From the NCBI GenBank assembly GCA_036501535.1, contig DASYAE010000181.1, positions 10,746 to 74,745 of the forward strand: 64,000 bases of DNA. The letters are read 5' to 3'. This document shows positions 53,803 to 62,340 of the stretch, piece by piece. The position numbers and the translations under genes were made by a program. Under the pieces are notes generated by a model, which saw only the letters and a list, made by a program, of their open reading frames with translations, had not been told where the DNA came from and did no database searches. Within the stretch, counting starts at the first letter, position 1. Each line of letters opens with the position of its first letter. Source of the stretch: DASYAE01 sp036501535 (lineage in GTDB: Bacteria > Actinomycetota > Actinomycetes > Streptomycetales > Catenulisporaceae).

Positions 53803-54855
53803 ATGGGTGAGCGGTCGGAGCCTCTCATGGTGCCCGTCGGCGACCGCGAGCTCGCGGTCGAGTGCTCGGGAGCCGCAGAGGGCGGCGTCCCCGTCTTCCT
53901 GCTGCACGGAACCCCGGGCAGCCGCATCGGGCCGCGCCCGCGCGGCATCGTGCTCGAACGCATGGGCGTGCGCCTGATCAGCTACGACCGGCCCGGCTAC
54001 GGCCACTCGACCCGCGCGCCCGGGCGCAAGGTCGTAGACGCGTGCAAGGACGTGCTGGCCATCGCGGACCACCTGAAAATCGAGCGGTTCTGCGTGGTGG
54101 GCCGCTCCGGCGGCGGACCGCACGCCCTCGCCTGCGCCGCGAGCGCGCGAGACCGCGTCGTCGGCGCCGCCGTGCTGGTGAGCGTCGCCCCCGCGGACGC
54201 GTCCGGCCTGGACTGGCTCGACGGCATGACCGACCTGAACGCGGACAGCTACCAGCAGGTCGACCGGCTGCTGGCGAAGGAGGGCGGCCGCGGCGGCCTG
54301 CTGGAGGGCCTTGACGCGCGCGCCCTGCTCATGGCCGAGGACCCGGACAGCCTGGTCAGGTTCCTGCTACCGGACCTGGCGGCCTCGGACCGGCGGATCG
54401 TCGAGGACCCGGCGATGCGTGAGCTGCTGGTGGATACATACGCCGAGGCGGTGCGAGAGGGCAGCGGCGGCTGGATCGACGACGCGCTCGCGCTGCGCCG
54501 TCCGTGGGGCTTTAAGATCGCCGACGTGGAGTGCCCTGTTCTGCTCTGGCACGGCGACGACGACCGCTTCTCGCCCGCCGCGCACACTCGCTGGCTGTAT
54601 GAACAACTGCGCAGCACGCGGGTCGACCTGAGCGAGGTCCAGCTGCGCATCGTCAAGGGCGCGGCCCACTTCGCCGCCTTCGAGACCATGCCCGACGTGC
54701 TCAACTGGCTGGCCGAGACGGTCCGGAAAGCCGCCCAGACCGAGCCGCCGCCCGACGCCGCCGGAACCCGAGCCGGAGTCCGGGCCGCAGCCGGAGCGGA
54801 GGCAAAAGTAGGAGCCGAAGCCGTCGAAGCCGTCGAAGCCGTGGCGGCCGGCTGA
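53803..54855 (+). CDS. Alpha/beta hydrolase
   Basis: A 350-residue alpha/beta-hydrolase-fold protein. The oxyanion HGTPGSR, nucleophile elbow VVGRSGGGPHAL (GxSxG with Ser), WHGDDDRFSP for the acid and KGAAHFAAFE for the histidine are visible. The last 45 residues are an Ala/Glu/Val-rich tail. ATG 53803 is chosen; ATG 53779 adds eight residues. The preceding TAAGGT (53734-53739) is a possible -10 box. It is probably co-transcribed with the next gene, four bases away. Confidence 0.83.
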   Translation: MGERSEPLMVPVGDRELAVECSGAAEGGVPVFLLHGTPGSRIGPRPRGIVLERMGVRLISYDRPGYGHSTRAPGRKVVDACKDVLAIADHLKIERFCVVGRSGGGPHALACAASARDRVVGAAVLVSVAPADASGLDWLDGMTDLNADSYQQVDRLLAKEGGRGGLLEGLDARALLMAEDPDSLVRFLLPDLAASDRRIVEDPAMRELLVDTYAEAVREGSGGWIDDALALRRPWGFKIADVECPVLLWHGDDDRFSPAAHTRWLYEQLRSTRVDLSEVQLRIVKGAAHFAAFETMPDVLNWLAETVRKAAQTEPPPDAAGTRAGVRAAAGAEAKVGAEAVEAVEAVAAG

Positions 54856-54859
54856 CCCG

Positions 54860-55687
54860 GTGGAGCTCACGTCACGGACCGGGCCCGCGGACGACGCCCG
54901 GCTCGGCACACTGCCCGACAGCGTCCTGCTCTACGCGCGCGCCCTCACCGCTCTCGCCGAACAGCACTACGGCGCAGCCCTGCACGGCGTCTACCTCCAC
55001 GGCTCGGCGGCTTTCGGCCACTTCGTCGCCCGATCGAGCGACCTCGACGTCCTCATCGTGATCGGCGAGACGGAAGCCTGCCCCGAGTCCTTCTTCGAGG
55101 CGGTACGCGACACCCCGCGGCCGGACGAGCTGCTGGCCCTGGAGTGCTCGGTGCTCGACCGCGCCGACCTCGCCGCCGCCGGCCTGCACCGCCCGTTCCG
55201 GTTCCACTTCACCCTCGACGACAAGCGCCAGCGCTTCGTCTCCGGCGCCGGATACGACGACCCGGACCTGGTGCTGCACTTCGCCGTCTGCGGCCAGGCC
55301 GGGCTCGCCCTCAAGGGTCCGCCGCCCCGCGAGACCTTCCCCATGCCCCACCGCTCGGTCGTGCTGCAGGCACTCGCCCGCGAGCTGGAGTGGGCGCTTG
55401 CCGACGGCGACCTGGTCTACGCCGCACTGAACGGCGCCCGCGCCTGGCGCTACGCCGTCGACTGCGCGCTCTCCTCGAAGCTGGGCGGCTGGCTCTGGGC
55501 CCGCTCCCGCGTCGCAGAGCCGGAATTCCTCGACCGCGCCCTGTCGGCCTACCTGGCCGGCCGGGCCGAGCACCGCGTGCCGGTGCCCGCCATGCCGGGG
55601 TTCGACCGCTGGGTCCGCGACATGCTCCGGGAAGTCCTCAGCCGAATCCGCGCCGCCGCCGCGGCCGGCTCGGTCGCGGCGGCGTAG
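54860..55687 (+). CDS. Nucleotidyltransferase domain protein (ANT(3'')-like)
   Basis: A 275-residue protein with the nucleotidyltransferase motif LHGSAAFG followed by DLDVLIV (GS-x10-DxD), as in aminoglycoside adenylyltransferases. The C-terminal part, ELEWALADGDLVYAALNGARAWRY, resembles the helical DUF4111/AadA domain. The substrate is unknown; it may modify an antibiotic or a cell metabolite. Start GTG 54860 has no clear ribosome-binding site, suggesting coupling with the hydrolase gene. Confidence 0.75.
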   Translation: MELTSRTGPADDARLGTLPDSVLLYARALTALAEQHYGAALHGVYLHGSAAFGHFVARSSDLDVLIVIGETEACPESFFEAVRDTPRPDELLALECSVLDRADLAAAGLHRPFRFHFTLDDKRQRFVSGAGYDDPDLVLHFAVCGQAGLALKGPPPRETFPMPHRSVVLQALARELEWALADGDLVYAALNGARAWRYAVDCALSSKLGGWLWARSRVAEPEFLDRALSAYLAGRAEHRVPVPAMPGFDRWVRDMLREVLSRIRAAAAAGSVAAA

Positions 55688-55733
55688 CCCGCGACCCGGC
55701 GCAGTCCAGCGCAGTCGAGTGCAGTCCGGACCG

Positions 55734-58700
55734 TCAGATCGGCTGCGGGTCGAGCACCCGGTGCACGCGGTTTCCGCTGCGCAGGGCGATCAGCGACGGG
55801 TGGTCGATGCCGATCAGGCCGGCCAGCCGCTCGACGATCGAGGCGAACTCCTGATCCGCCTTCGGCTCGTCGAGCTGACGGCGGGTCAGGGCCAGATTCG
55901 CGTGGGCGCGCAGGCTGTCCGGGTGGTTCTCGCCGAGCAGGGCGTCCATGCGGCGGGTGGTGTCGCGGTCCAGTGCGAGCGACTCCTGCGTGTCGCCTTG
56001 GTCCGCGAGGCAGACGGCGAGGTTCATGGTGGCGGCGAGCGTGTAGGGGTAGTCCGGGCCGAGCCGTTGAGTCAGCCGGGCGACCGTGTTGCGTGCCGTG
56101 CGCAGCGCTTCGCCCAGCGCCTTGTTCGAGCGCAGGACCGTGACGTGGTTGCTCGCGCACAGCAGGGTGTTGGGATGGTCGGCGCCCAGCGTCTCCTCAT
56201 AGGTGACCAGGGCGTTGCGCATCTCCTGGTCGGCGAGCATGTTCTCGCCGGTGGCCAGCAGGTTCGCGGCGCGCGAGAGGCGGCAGGCGAGCGTGTCGAC
56301 GTGGCTCTCGCCGTAGATCGCGGACATGGTCGCGTAGGCGGCGTCTAGATGCGGCACCACCTCGGCGTGCCGGCCCACCGCGCGCAGCGAGGCGGAGAGG
56401 TTGACCTGGATCTCGGCCAGGATGCGCGGGTTCGGCTCCGGCTCGCTCTCGCACAGCGCGAGTTGCTCCTCCAGCCAGGCCACCGACTCCACGTAGCGGC
56501 CGGCCTCGCGCAGATTGCGGCCGACCGAGTTCGCCGAGATCAGGGTTCGGGGATGCAGCGGTCGCAGCACGATGCGGCGGCGCTCGTACACCGCCTCGTC
56601 GAGTGTGCTGGCGTGGGCGTAGCGGCCGGCCAGCCGCAGCGAGATGGCGTAGTTGTTCGCCGCGTCCAGGGTCCGGGGAAAGTCGTCCCCGAAGACCGCA
56701 GCCCAGGTGCGGTAGGTATCCTCGGCCAGCTCCAGCGCCTCCTGGTAGCGGCCGCCCGCGCGCAGGTCGGCGGCGACCGACCCGGCGGTCATCAGGGTCT
56801 GCCGGTGCTCCGGGCCGAGCAGCCTGGTCTGCTCCGCCAGCACCTGCCCGTCGAGGTCCAGCGCCTCGTCGTACTTCGCCAGGTCGCGCAGTGCGTTGGC
56901 CAGGTTGAAGCGCAGGTGCAGGAACTGCTTGCGCAGCGAGACCTTCTCCGGCCCCTCCTCGAGCCGGTCCAGGTGCTCGGTCCAGGTCCGCTCGATCGCC
57001 CGCCCGGTCTCCTCGGCGTCGGTCAGCGGCCCGCGCATCCACACGTAGCGCACCCGATCGACCAGCAGGCTGCGCACCGGCTCGCTCAGGCACCGCTCCG
57101 CCTGCGACGGCTCCAGGTGCGGCCAGAGGACCCGGTAGTACCGCCACGTGTCCGGGTCGTCCACGTCGCGCCGCGGTCGCGAGCTGGCCAGCAGCTTGTG
57201 CACCTCGTGCCGGGTCTCGTCGAGGTCTGCCGTGCTCAGCCGGCTGCGCACGACCTGCTGCACCAGCCGGTGCATCTGGATCTGCCGGTTCTGGCTGTCC
57301 AGCCGGACCAGGGCCAGCCGGTTCATCTGGTTCACCAGCCGGGCCACGTCGCCGGCCTCGATGAGCGTCGGGTCCAGCGGGGCCAGCGCGTCGACCATCG
57401 CCGGGCAGTAGACCAGGTCGAATCCGATGCCGTCCGCGGACATCACCGAGCACAGCTCCAGCAGCCGGTACGCGGCCTCGGAGTTCTCCCGCAGCGCGGC
57501 GAAGGAGAGGTCCCAGGCCGCCGCGACCGGCCGGCTGTATTCGGCCCCCGACGCCTCCGTGCCGTACTGCGCGTCGCCGGCCTCGGCCAGGGCAACCGGG
57601 CCGTGCTGCTCGAGCTGGCGCAGGAAGCTGTCGACCGGGGCGCCGGTCTGTTTGAACAGGGCCGCCGACATGGCCACGGCCAGCGGCAGATCGCCCAGCG
57701 CCGCGGCGACCCGGTCGGCGTCGTCGGCCGCCAGGCTCTCCGCCCGCCGGCGCAGCAGGCCGACGCTCTCCGCGCGATTGAACACATTGACGTCGATCAG
57801 CTGGCCGCGCCGTTCCCACTCGCCGAACCGCGTGGTGACCAGCACGTGTCCGTGGCCGCGCGGCATGAACCGCAGGAAGTCGTCCGGCTGCCTGGCGTCG
57901 TCGAACACCAGCAGCCAGCGGCCGACCCCGTCGCCGCGGGCCAGCGCCTCGACGACAGCCCCGGCGACCTCTTCGGCGGGACGACCGGGCCCGGCGCCGA
58001 CCTGCAGCTCGAACTTCGTGGCGAGCAGCTCGCCGAGGTCCGTCAGGAGGGTGTCGAGGAACTTCGGCTGGCCGCCGGACATCCACCACACGACGTCGTA
58101 CTCCGACTTGTAACGGTGCGCATATTCGAGGGCGAGGTGGGTCTTGCCGACCCCGCCGAGCCCGTGCAGCACTGCCGGGCGTCCGTCCGAGGCCTCGCGG
58201 GAGCGCAGCATGTCGCGCAGTGCGCGCAGCGCGTCGGCGCGGCCGGTGAACGAGTCGTTGCGGGGCGGCAGGTTGTTGATCTTCGGCTCGTTGCCGGGGT
58301 AGTGCGGGGCGAGTCGGCGCGCCGCGTCCTCCGCCAGCGGGGCGCAGCCGAGCAGCTGGGTGAGCCGGGCCAGGCCCTCGGCCGGCGGCTGGGCGTACAC
58401 GTGCTCGGACTGCGTGGCCGGGAAGCGCGTCAGCGGCCGCATGTCCGCGATGTACAGCGCCCTGACGTCGCTCGTGGCGCGCCCGCCGGACGCCCGCCCG
58501 TCGGACTGGCCGTCCTCGCGGGCCCGGAGGTACTGCGGCGAGACGATCGAGAGGGTCAGCGTGTTCGGCACCGAGGCGTGGTCCGGCGGCAGGTCGCCGG
58601 CCCGCACCGCGGTGATCTTCGCCTCGCTGAGCACCCGCTCGATCCATTCCGCCCAGGCGTCGTCCTCCGGCTCGTGGTCGAGCACGATCTCGCCGATGTC

Positions 58701-59693
58701 GACGGTGGGGTGCCGCTCGAACCGCTTGAGCCAGCTCTCCCGCAGCCGGGCCGGGATCGGCGGCATCTCGGTGACCGCGCCGCGGGTGATGTACCCGGTC
58801 AGCCGCTGGTACGCGGCCAGTAGCGTGGTCGGGCCCGGCACGTCGTCGCCGAAGGTGGCCAGCGTCTCCTCGTAGGCGTAGAACGGCTGATAGGGCACTG
58901 ACATGTGGACCCAGTAGTCGGCCCGGTCGGGCGCGGAGAGCTCCGCGGGCAGGTCGCCGAACCGCTGCCGGGCCAGGTTGCGCCCGGACTCGAGCTTGGC
59001 CCGCTCGGCGTTCTCCACCCGCATCGGCACCGGCAGCACCCTGATCCTGCGGTTGGGGTACTGGCCCGTCCGCTCGGCCACCTGCGCGGCGCCCTCGATG
59101 CCCTGGGTGTTCAGGGTGAAGCAGTTCACCAGGGTGTCCGGCAGGTGGATGGCGCAGATGTCGGCGATGTCGCTGAAGCCGGTGCGGCTGTCGACGAGGG
59201 TGTAGTCGTAGTTGCTGCGCATGTCCTCGCGCAGCGCGTCCAGCAGCGCGCCGCCGCCGAGCCGGTCGTAGAAGTTGTCCCAGCCCAGGTTGCCGATCGT
59301 GGTGGCGTAGTCCAGGTTCTGCCGGCCGCTGTTGACGAAGTCAAGGGTGCCCTCGCCCGGGAAGGTCCAGTTCAGCGACTGCGCGTACGGCTGGATCCGG
59401 GCGGCGTCGGCGATCTGCTCGAACGGGCGGCGCCGCTCGACCCGGCGCCGCGCCTCGGTCTCGAACTGCCGGATGAGGTCGATCACGCCGGGCGTGTCCC
59501 GGACCGCCCCGGCCGCGAGGAACGGGGCGAAGTAGCGGCCCAGGCCCGGCGACTCCAGGTCCCAGTCCACCGCCAGCACCCGCTTGCCGTTGGCGGCCAG
59601 TATCCAGGCGATGTTGGCGAGCGCCATGGTCCGTCCGGTGCCGCCCTTGAACGAGTAGAAGGTGACGATCTGTCCGTCGCTCGCGCGCGTCAT
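55734..59693 (-). CDS. fxsT: FxSxx-COOH system protein: ParA-like ATPase, TIR-like segment, NB-ARC and TPR repeats (FxsT)
   Basis: A 1,319-residue multidomain protein. Residues 8-50 are a ParA/MinD-type P-loop (FYSFKGGTGRTMALANIAW, AVDWDLESPGLG). Residues about 325-440 show a weak TIR-like fold (VLDHEPEDDAWAEWIERVL, LSIVSPQYL). Residues about 470-780 are an NB-ARC/STAND ATPase: GREE-like NDSFTGRADALRALRDM, GLGGVGKTHLALEYAH (Walker A) and WLLVFDDARQPDD (Walker B). The remainder is TPR repeats. This set matches the FxsT protein of the FxSxx-COOH systems. It is the third gene of an operon, four bases after fxsC; GGAGCG precedes the ATG. Its biochemical role is not known. Confidence 0.87.
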   Translation of the reverse strand: MTRASDGQIVTFYSFKGGTGRTMALANIAWILAANGKRVLAVDWDLESPGLGRYFAPFLAAGAVRDTPGVIDLIRQFETEARRRVERRRPFEQIADAARIQPYAQSLNWTFPGEGTLDFVNSGRQNLDYATTIGNLGWDNFYDRLGGGALLDALREDMRSNYDYTLVDSRTGFSDIADICAIHLPDTLVNCFTLNTQGIEGAAQVAERTGQYPNRRIRVLPVPMRVENAERAKLESGRNLARQRFGDLPAELSAPDRADYWVHMSVPYQPFYAYEETLATFGDDVPGPTTLLAAYQRLTGYITRGAVTEMPPIPARLRESWLKRFERHPTVDIGEIVLDHEPEDDAWAEWIERVLSEAKITAVRAGDLPPDHASVPNTLTLSIVSPQYLRAREDGQSDGRASGGRATSDVRALYIADMRPLTRFPATQSEHVYAQPPAEGLARLTQLLGCAPLAEDAARRLAPHYPGNEPKINNLPPRNDSFTGRADALRALRDMLRSREASDGRPAVLHGLGGVGKTHLALEYAHRYKSEYDVVWWMSGGQPKFLDTLLTDLGELLATKFELQVGAGPGRPAEEVAGAVVEALARGDGVGRWLLVFDDARQPDDFLRFMPRGHGHVLVTTRFGEWERRGQLIDVNVFNRAESVGLLRRRAESLAADDADRVAAALGDLPLAVAMSAALFKQTGAPVDSFLRQLEQHGPVALAEAGDAQYGTEASGAEYSRPVAAAWDLSFAALRENSEAAYRLLELCSVMSADGIGFDLVYCPAMVDALAPLDPTLIEAGDVARLVNQMNRLALVRLDSQNRQIQMHRLVQQVVRSRLSTADLDETRHEVHKLLASSRPRRDVDDPDTWRYYRVLWPHLEPSQAERCLSEPVRSLLVDRVRYVWMRGPLTDAEETGRAIERTWTEHLDRLEEGPEKVSLRKQFLHLRFNLANALRDLAKYDEALDLDGQVLAEQTRLLGPEHRQTLMTAGSVAADLRAGGRYQEALELAEDTYRTWAAVFGDDFPRTLDAANNYAISLRLAGRYAHASTLDEAVYERRRIVLRPLHPRTLISANSVGRNLREAGRYVESVAWLEEQLALCESEPEPNPRILAEIQVNLSASLRAVGRHAEVVPHLDAAYATMSAIYGESHVDTLACRLSRAANLLATGENMLADQEMRNALVTYEETLGADHPNTLLCASNHVTVLRSNKALGEALRTARNTVARLTQRLGPDYPYTLAATMNLAVCLADQGDTQESLALDRDTTRRMDALLGENHPDSLRAHANLALTRRQLDEPKADQEFASIVERLAGLIGIDHPSLIALRSGNRVHRVLDPQPI

Positions 59694-59697
59694 CGCT

Positions 59698-61017
59698 CTA
59701 CGCTCCTGCTCCGGTGCCGGGACGGGTGGTGCCGTCGTCGCGCCCTGATTGTTCGGTCGCTGTTTCGGTCGCTGTTTGCTCGGACGCTGCTTGTTCGCGG
59801 GCGGCGCCGGGCCCTGCCGCGCGTCCGAAGTGCGGGCTGCGCAGGTACCACCGCTCCGCCTCGGCCACCAGCATCGGCATCAGCCTGGCGAAGTCCCCCA
59901 GCGATCTGACCCCTTCGGCGCCCAGCTGTGCCGTCCGCGACTCCAACGCGCCGACCTCGCTCAGGATAGAGGCGATGCGCTCGGACAGCAGGCTGTGACA
60001 CTCGGCGGACTCGCGGTCGGCGGTGTTCACGACCAGCAGCGGCATCGTCCACGGAGCCCGGCCGCCCTCGAACAGCTTGCGCAGCTCGCGCAGCGCAGCG
60101 CCCTCCGGCCGGTCGAGCGGCGCCGCGATCCAGGGATCGATCAGCACGACAGTCGGGGCGGTCGCGCCGTGCGCCGCGGCCGAGCCGGCCGGCAGGGCCT
60201 CGGTGCTGAAGCCGAGCCGCTCGGTGACGGCGATCGCGTGGTCGGCCAGCGAGAGCTCCTGCCGGTCGCCGAACGGGCGCCAGTCCGTGCTCTCGGCCCC
60301 GTACCAGCCGGGGACGCGGCCCGCCGGGACGGTCTGCGCGGTAGGTGCCGCGACGGCGAAGACGAAGTCGTCGTCCGCGCCCTTGCGGCGGAACTCGCTG
60401 GGCATCCGGTCCAGCGGCGGCACCGCCCGCCGGCCCAGCCGGTGCTCCCGGGCGACGTGCACGATCCGCTTGGCGAGCTGCCCGACGATCTTCTCGTAGA
60501 GCTCGCGGTAGAGTCTGAGCATATTGAGAGCGCGCAGCCCGTTCGCCGCGTACTCCTCGAATTCCCCGGCGTCGCCGATCAGGGCCACCGGATCGTCCGC
60601 CTCGGGCAGGTCCAGCGCAGACGGCAGCGGCGACCACAACACCGGCACGATGTGCGGGCTCGGCCGGCCGGGCGGCTCGCCGGCCAGCCGGGTGGCGAAG
60701 CAGGCCCACTCGCGGCCGGGCCAGCTCATCGCGAAGTAGCGCGAGGAGTAGAGCGGCACGAACACCTCGGCGGTGCTCAGCCGCGCCGTGGTCTCGGCCT
60801 TCCAGTCGGCGCCGGCCTGCAGCGTCCCGTCGAAGAAACCCACCGGCGTGTCGGGCGCCAGGCCCGTTTCCCGACAGATGCCCGCCGACAGGTCCCGGAA
60901 CAGCTTCTCCACCCAGTAGTCGACCGGGTCCGGCTCGAGCCCGTCCAGGGGCGCGGTGTGCGCGTAGCTGAGGAAGAAGAAGTCGGTCGCCGCGTCCGCC
61001 CCGGCGCTGCGGGTCAT
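59698..61017 (-). CDS. fxsC: TIR-like protein FxsC
   Basis: A 439-residue protein. The N-terminal domain (FFFLSYAHTAPLDG, VEKLFRDLSAGI, FFDGTLQAGADWKAE, STAEVFVPLYSSRYFAMSWPGREW) is a TIR-like fold; VPVLWSPL is a typical late strand. The middle region FVFAVAAPTAQTV starts the FxsC-specific C-terminal domain, and the last 35 residues are a Gln/Thr/Glu tail. GAGGAGG precedes the ATG, which overlaps the upstream TIR gene stop (ATGA). Confidence 0.86.
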   Translation of the reverse strand: MTRSAGADAATDFFFLSYAHTAPLDGLEPDPVDYWVEKLFRDLSAGICRETGLAPDTPVGFFDGTLQAGADWKAETTARLSTAEVFVPLYSSRYFAMSWPGREWACFATRLAGEPPGRPSPHIVPVLWSPLPSALDLPEADDPVALIGDAGEFEEYAANGLRALNMLRLYRELYEKIVGQLAKRIVHVAREHRLGRRAVPPLDRMPSEFRRKGADDDFVFAVAAPTAQTVPAGRVPGWYGAESTDWRPFGDRQELSLADHAIAVTERLGFSTEALPAGSAAAHGATAPTVVLIDPWIAAPLDRPEGAALRELRKLFEGGRAPWTMPLLVVNTADRESAECHSLLSERIASILSEVGALESRTAQLGAEGVRSLGDFARLMPMLVAEAERWYLRSPHFGRAAGPGAAREQAASEQTATETATEQSGRDDGTTRPGTGAGA

Positions 61018-61706
61018 GGTGCCTCCTCGCGGAAGACGTTGCGCAGATCGTCGATGCCCGGCGTCTCGCACGGTTCGACCCAGTAGTCGAACACGAGGCG
61101 CTGGATCTCCTTCGCCAGGATCCACACCGTGCTGCTGTAGGCGTCGTGGTCGGTCTTGAGCAGCCCGAAAATCCCCTCTGCACGGTAGCGCGCGGTCACC
61201 TGGGCGTCCCGCGGGTCCTTCGGCGTGAACAGCTGACGGGCCATCACCGCGCGCGGCCGGTTGCGCGCCCCCAGCGGCGCCCACACGACCGGGATGATGC
61301 ACGGGGAGTCGACCACGCGGCACTGCTCCATGTGCCAGGTGCGGCGGCGGGCGAAGGCGTCCCACTCCTTGCCGCACCAGGCCCGGTGGATGTAGGGCTC
61401 GGAGATCAGGGCGATGAACACCTGGCAGGTGCTGACCGCGGTGAGTATCTCGTGCTCCCAGTCGACGCCCGTGCTCAGACCCTTGTCGACGAAACCGGGG
61501 TCGGCCCCCGGCGGCCGGTAGACGAGCTGATTGACGTTCAGGGACAGGTCGGTGAAGAAGGTGAGGAACGGCTCGTCGGCGCTCGCGCCGGAGGTCCCGT
61601 TGCGAGTGGCGAGCGCGTTGGCGTGGCTGAAGAAGAAGATCGGGGCGCTGTGGTCCGGGGTGGCCGGGAAGGACTGCGGCGCGCGGCCCGCGGCTGGTCC
61701 GTCCAC
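61014..61706 (-). CDS. Second TIR-like protein of the FxSxx-COOH locus
   Basis: A 230-residue protein with FFFSHANALATR, FTDLSLNVNQLVY, FVDKGLSTGVDWEHEI, STCQVFIALISEPYIHRAWCGKEW and IPVVWAPLG, paralleling the TIR-like domain of FxsC; about 80 C-terminal residues are shared in general outline. The canonical TIR catalytic Glu would be near CGKEWD. GTG 61706 has AGGGG ten bases upstream; GTG 61778 would add 24 residues. It is the first gene of a three-gene operon divergent from fxsA. Confidence 0.82.
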   Translation of the reverse strand: MDGPAAGRAPQSFPATPDHSAPIFFFSHANALATRNGTSGASADEPFLTFFTDLSLNVNQLVYRPPGADPGFVDKGLSTGVDWEHEILTAVSTCQVFIALISEPYIHRAWCGKEWDAFARRRTWHMEQCRVVDSPCIIPVVWAPLGARNRPRAVMARQLFTPKDPRDAQVTARYRAEGIFGLLKTDHDAYSSTVWILAKEIQRLVFDYWVEPCETPGIDDLRNVFREEAP

Positions 61707-61792
61707 GTCGCATCCGCCCCTGTCGAACCGGTTCTGCGCGCTGGTCTCGCGCGCCGACTCTGCACGCTGCTTCCGCACGCCGGGCCAGGCTC

Positions 61793-61840
61793 ACCGAGCC
61801 TTTCACCGAATCTTGCACCGGGTCTTGCACCGGTCCGTGC
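61793..61840. repeat. Four 12-base tandem repeats in the fxs divergent promoter region
   Basis: Units at 61793-61804, 61805-61816, 61817-61828 and 61829-61840 share ACCG followed by similar TC/GC-rich sequence. The second and third differ at only two positions. They lie between the minus-strand TIR operon and fxsA, where a regulator could bind. They do not lie in a recognised gene. Confidence 0.75.
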
Positions 61841-62091
61841 GCAATCCGCGTCCCTACCCGGTACTCATGATAGACGGGCTCTTCCCGCACGTCCGGCGTT
61901 CGGACCGGCGGGCGGCGGCGCGGGGCCCAGCGCGTGATCGGCGCCCGGACCGGGGCCGGAACGCTCATTGCCCAGGGCTCGAATACATGCTTCTATGCCT
62001 AAAGGGAACGCGTCCGTACCAAAGCGACTGCCGCGCGAGCCGGTCCGGACCGCTCCCGGTTCTGCGCTCCGACATGGAAAGAGGCTGTCTC

Positions 62092-62283
62092 ATGGATCGC
62101 ACCGACGGGGCCGCCCCGGAGCTCACCTCGCACGTGGCGGACATGAGCCGGGTGCCGCTGAGCGAGCTGGCGGACGGCCGACATGAGGACGCGGTCGTCG
62201 GCGTGCTGCACCAGATCGGGTGCGACCGGTCCCGCGCCGCCGCCCGTCCGCTGGTCTCCTCGACCTTCAACTCCGCAGTCTGA
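62092..62283 (+). CDS. fxsA: FxSxx-COOH precursor peptide
   Basis: A 63-residue peptide ending STFNSAV, so the C-terminus reads F-N-S-A-V and matches the FxSxx-COOH signature. Upstream it has SRVPLSELADG and a helical DAVVGVLHQIG segment like other precursor leaders, and one cysteine (residue 44). In characterised relatives a radical SAM enzyme builds a cyclophane on the Phe-x-Ser part. AAAGAGG precedes ATG 62092. The hydroxylase gene follows after 57 bases. Confidence 0.88.
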   Translation: MDRTDGAAPELTSHVADMSRVPLSELADGRHEDAVVGVLHQIGCDRSRAAARPLVSSTFNSAV

Positions 62284-62340
62284 CCGGCCCAGCGACCGAA
62301 CGCAGGGCCGGTGCGCGCCCGGCCCGGACGACATCACGGC

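Noticed and set aside
61698..61968. A minus-strand open frame upstream of the TIR operon that includes the 12-base repeats in frame (PVQD-type units).
   Set aside because: It continues into the TIR gene in a different frame and shows no conserved sequence, so I treat the repeats as non-coding.
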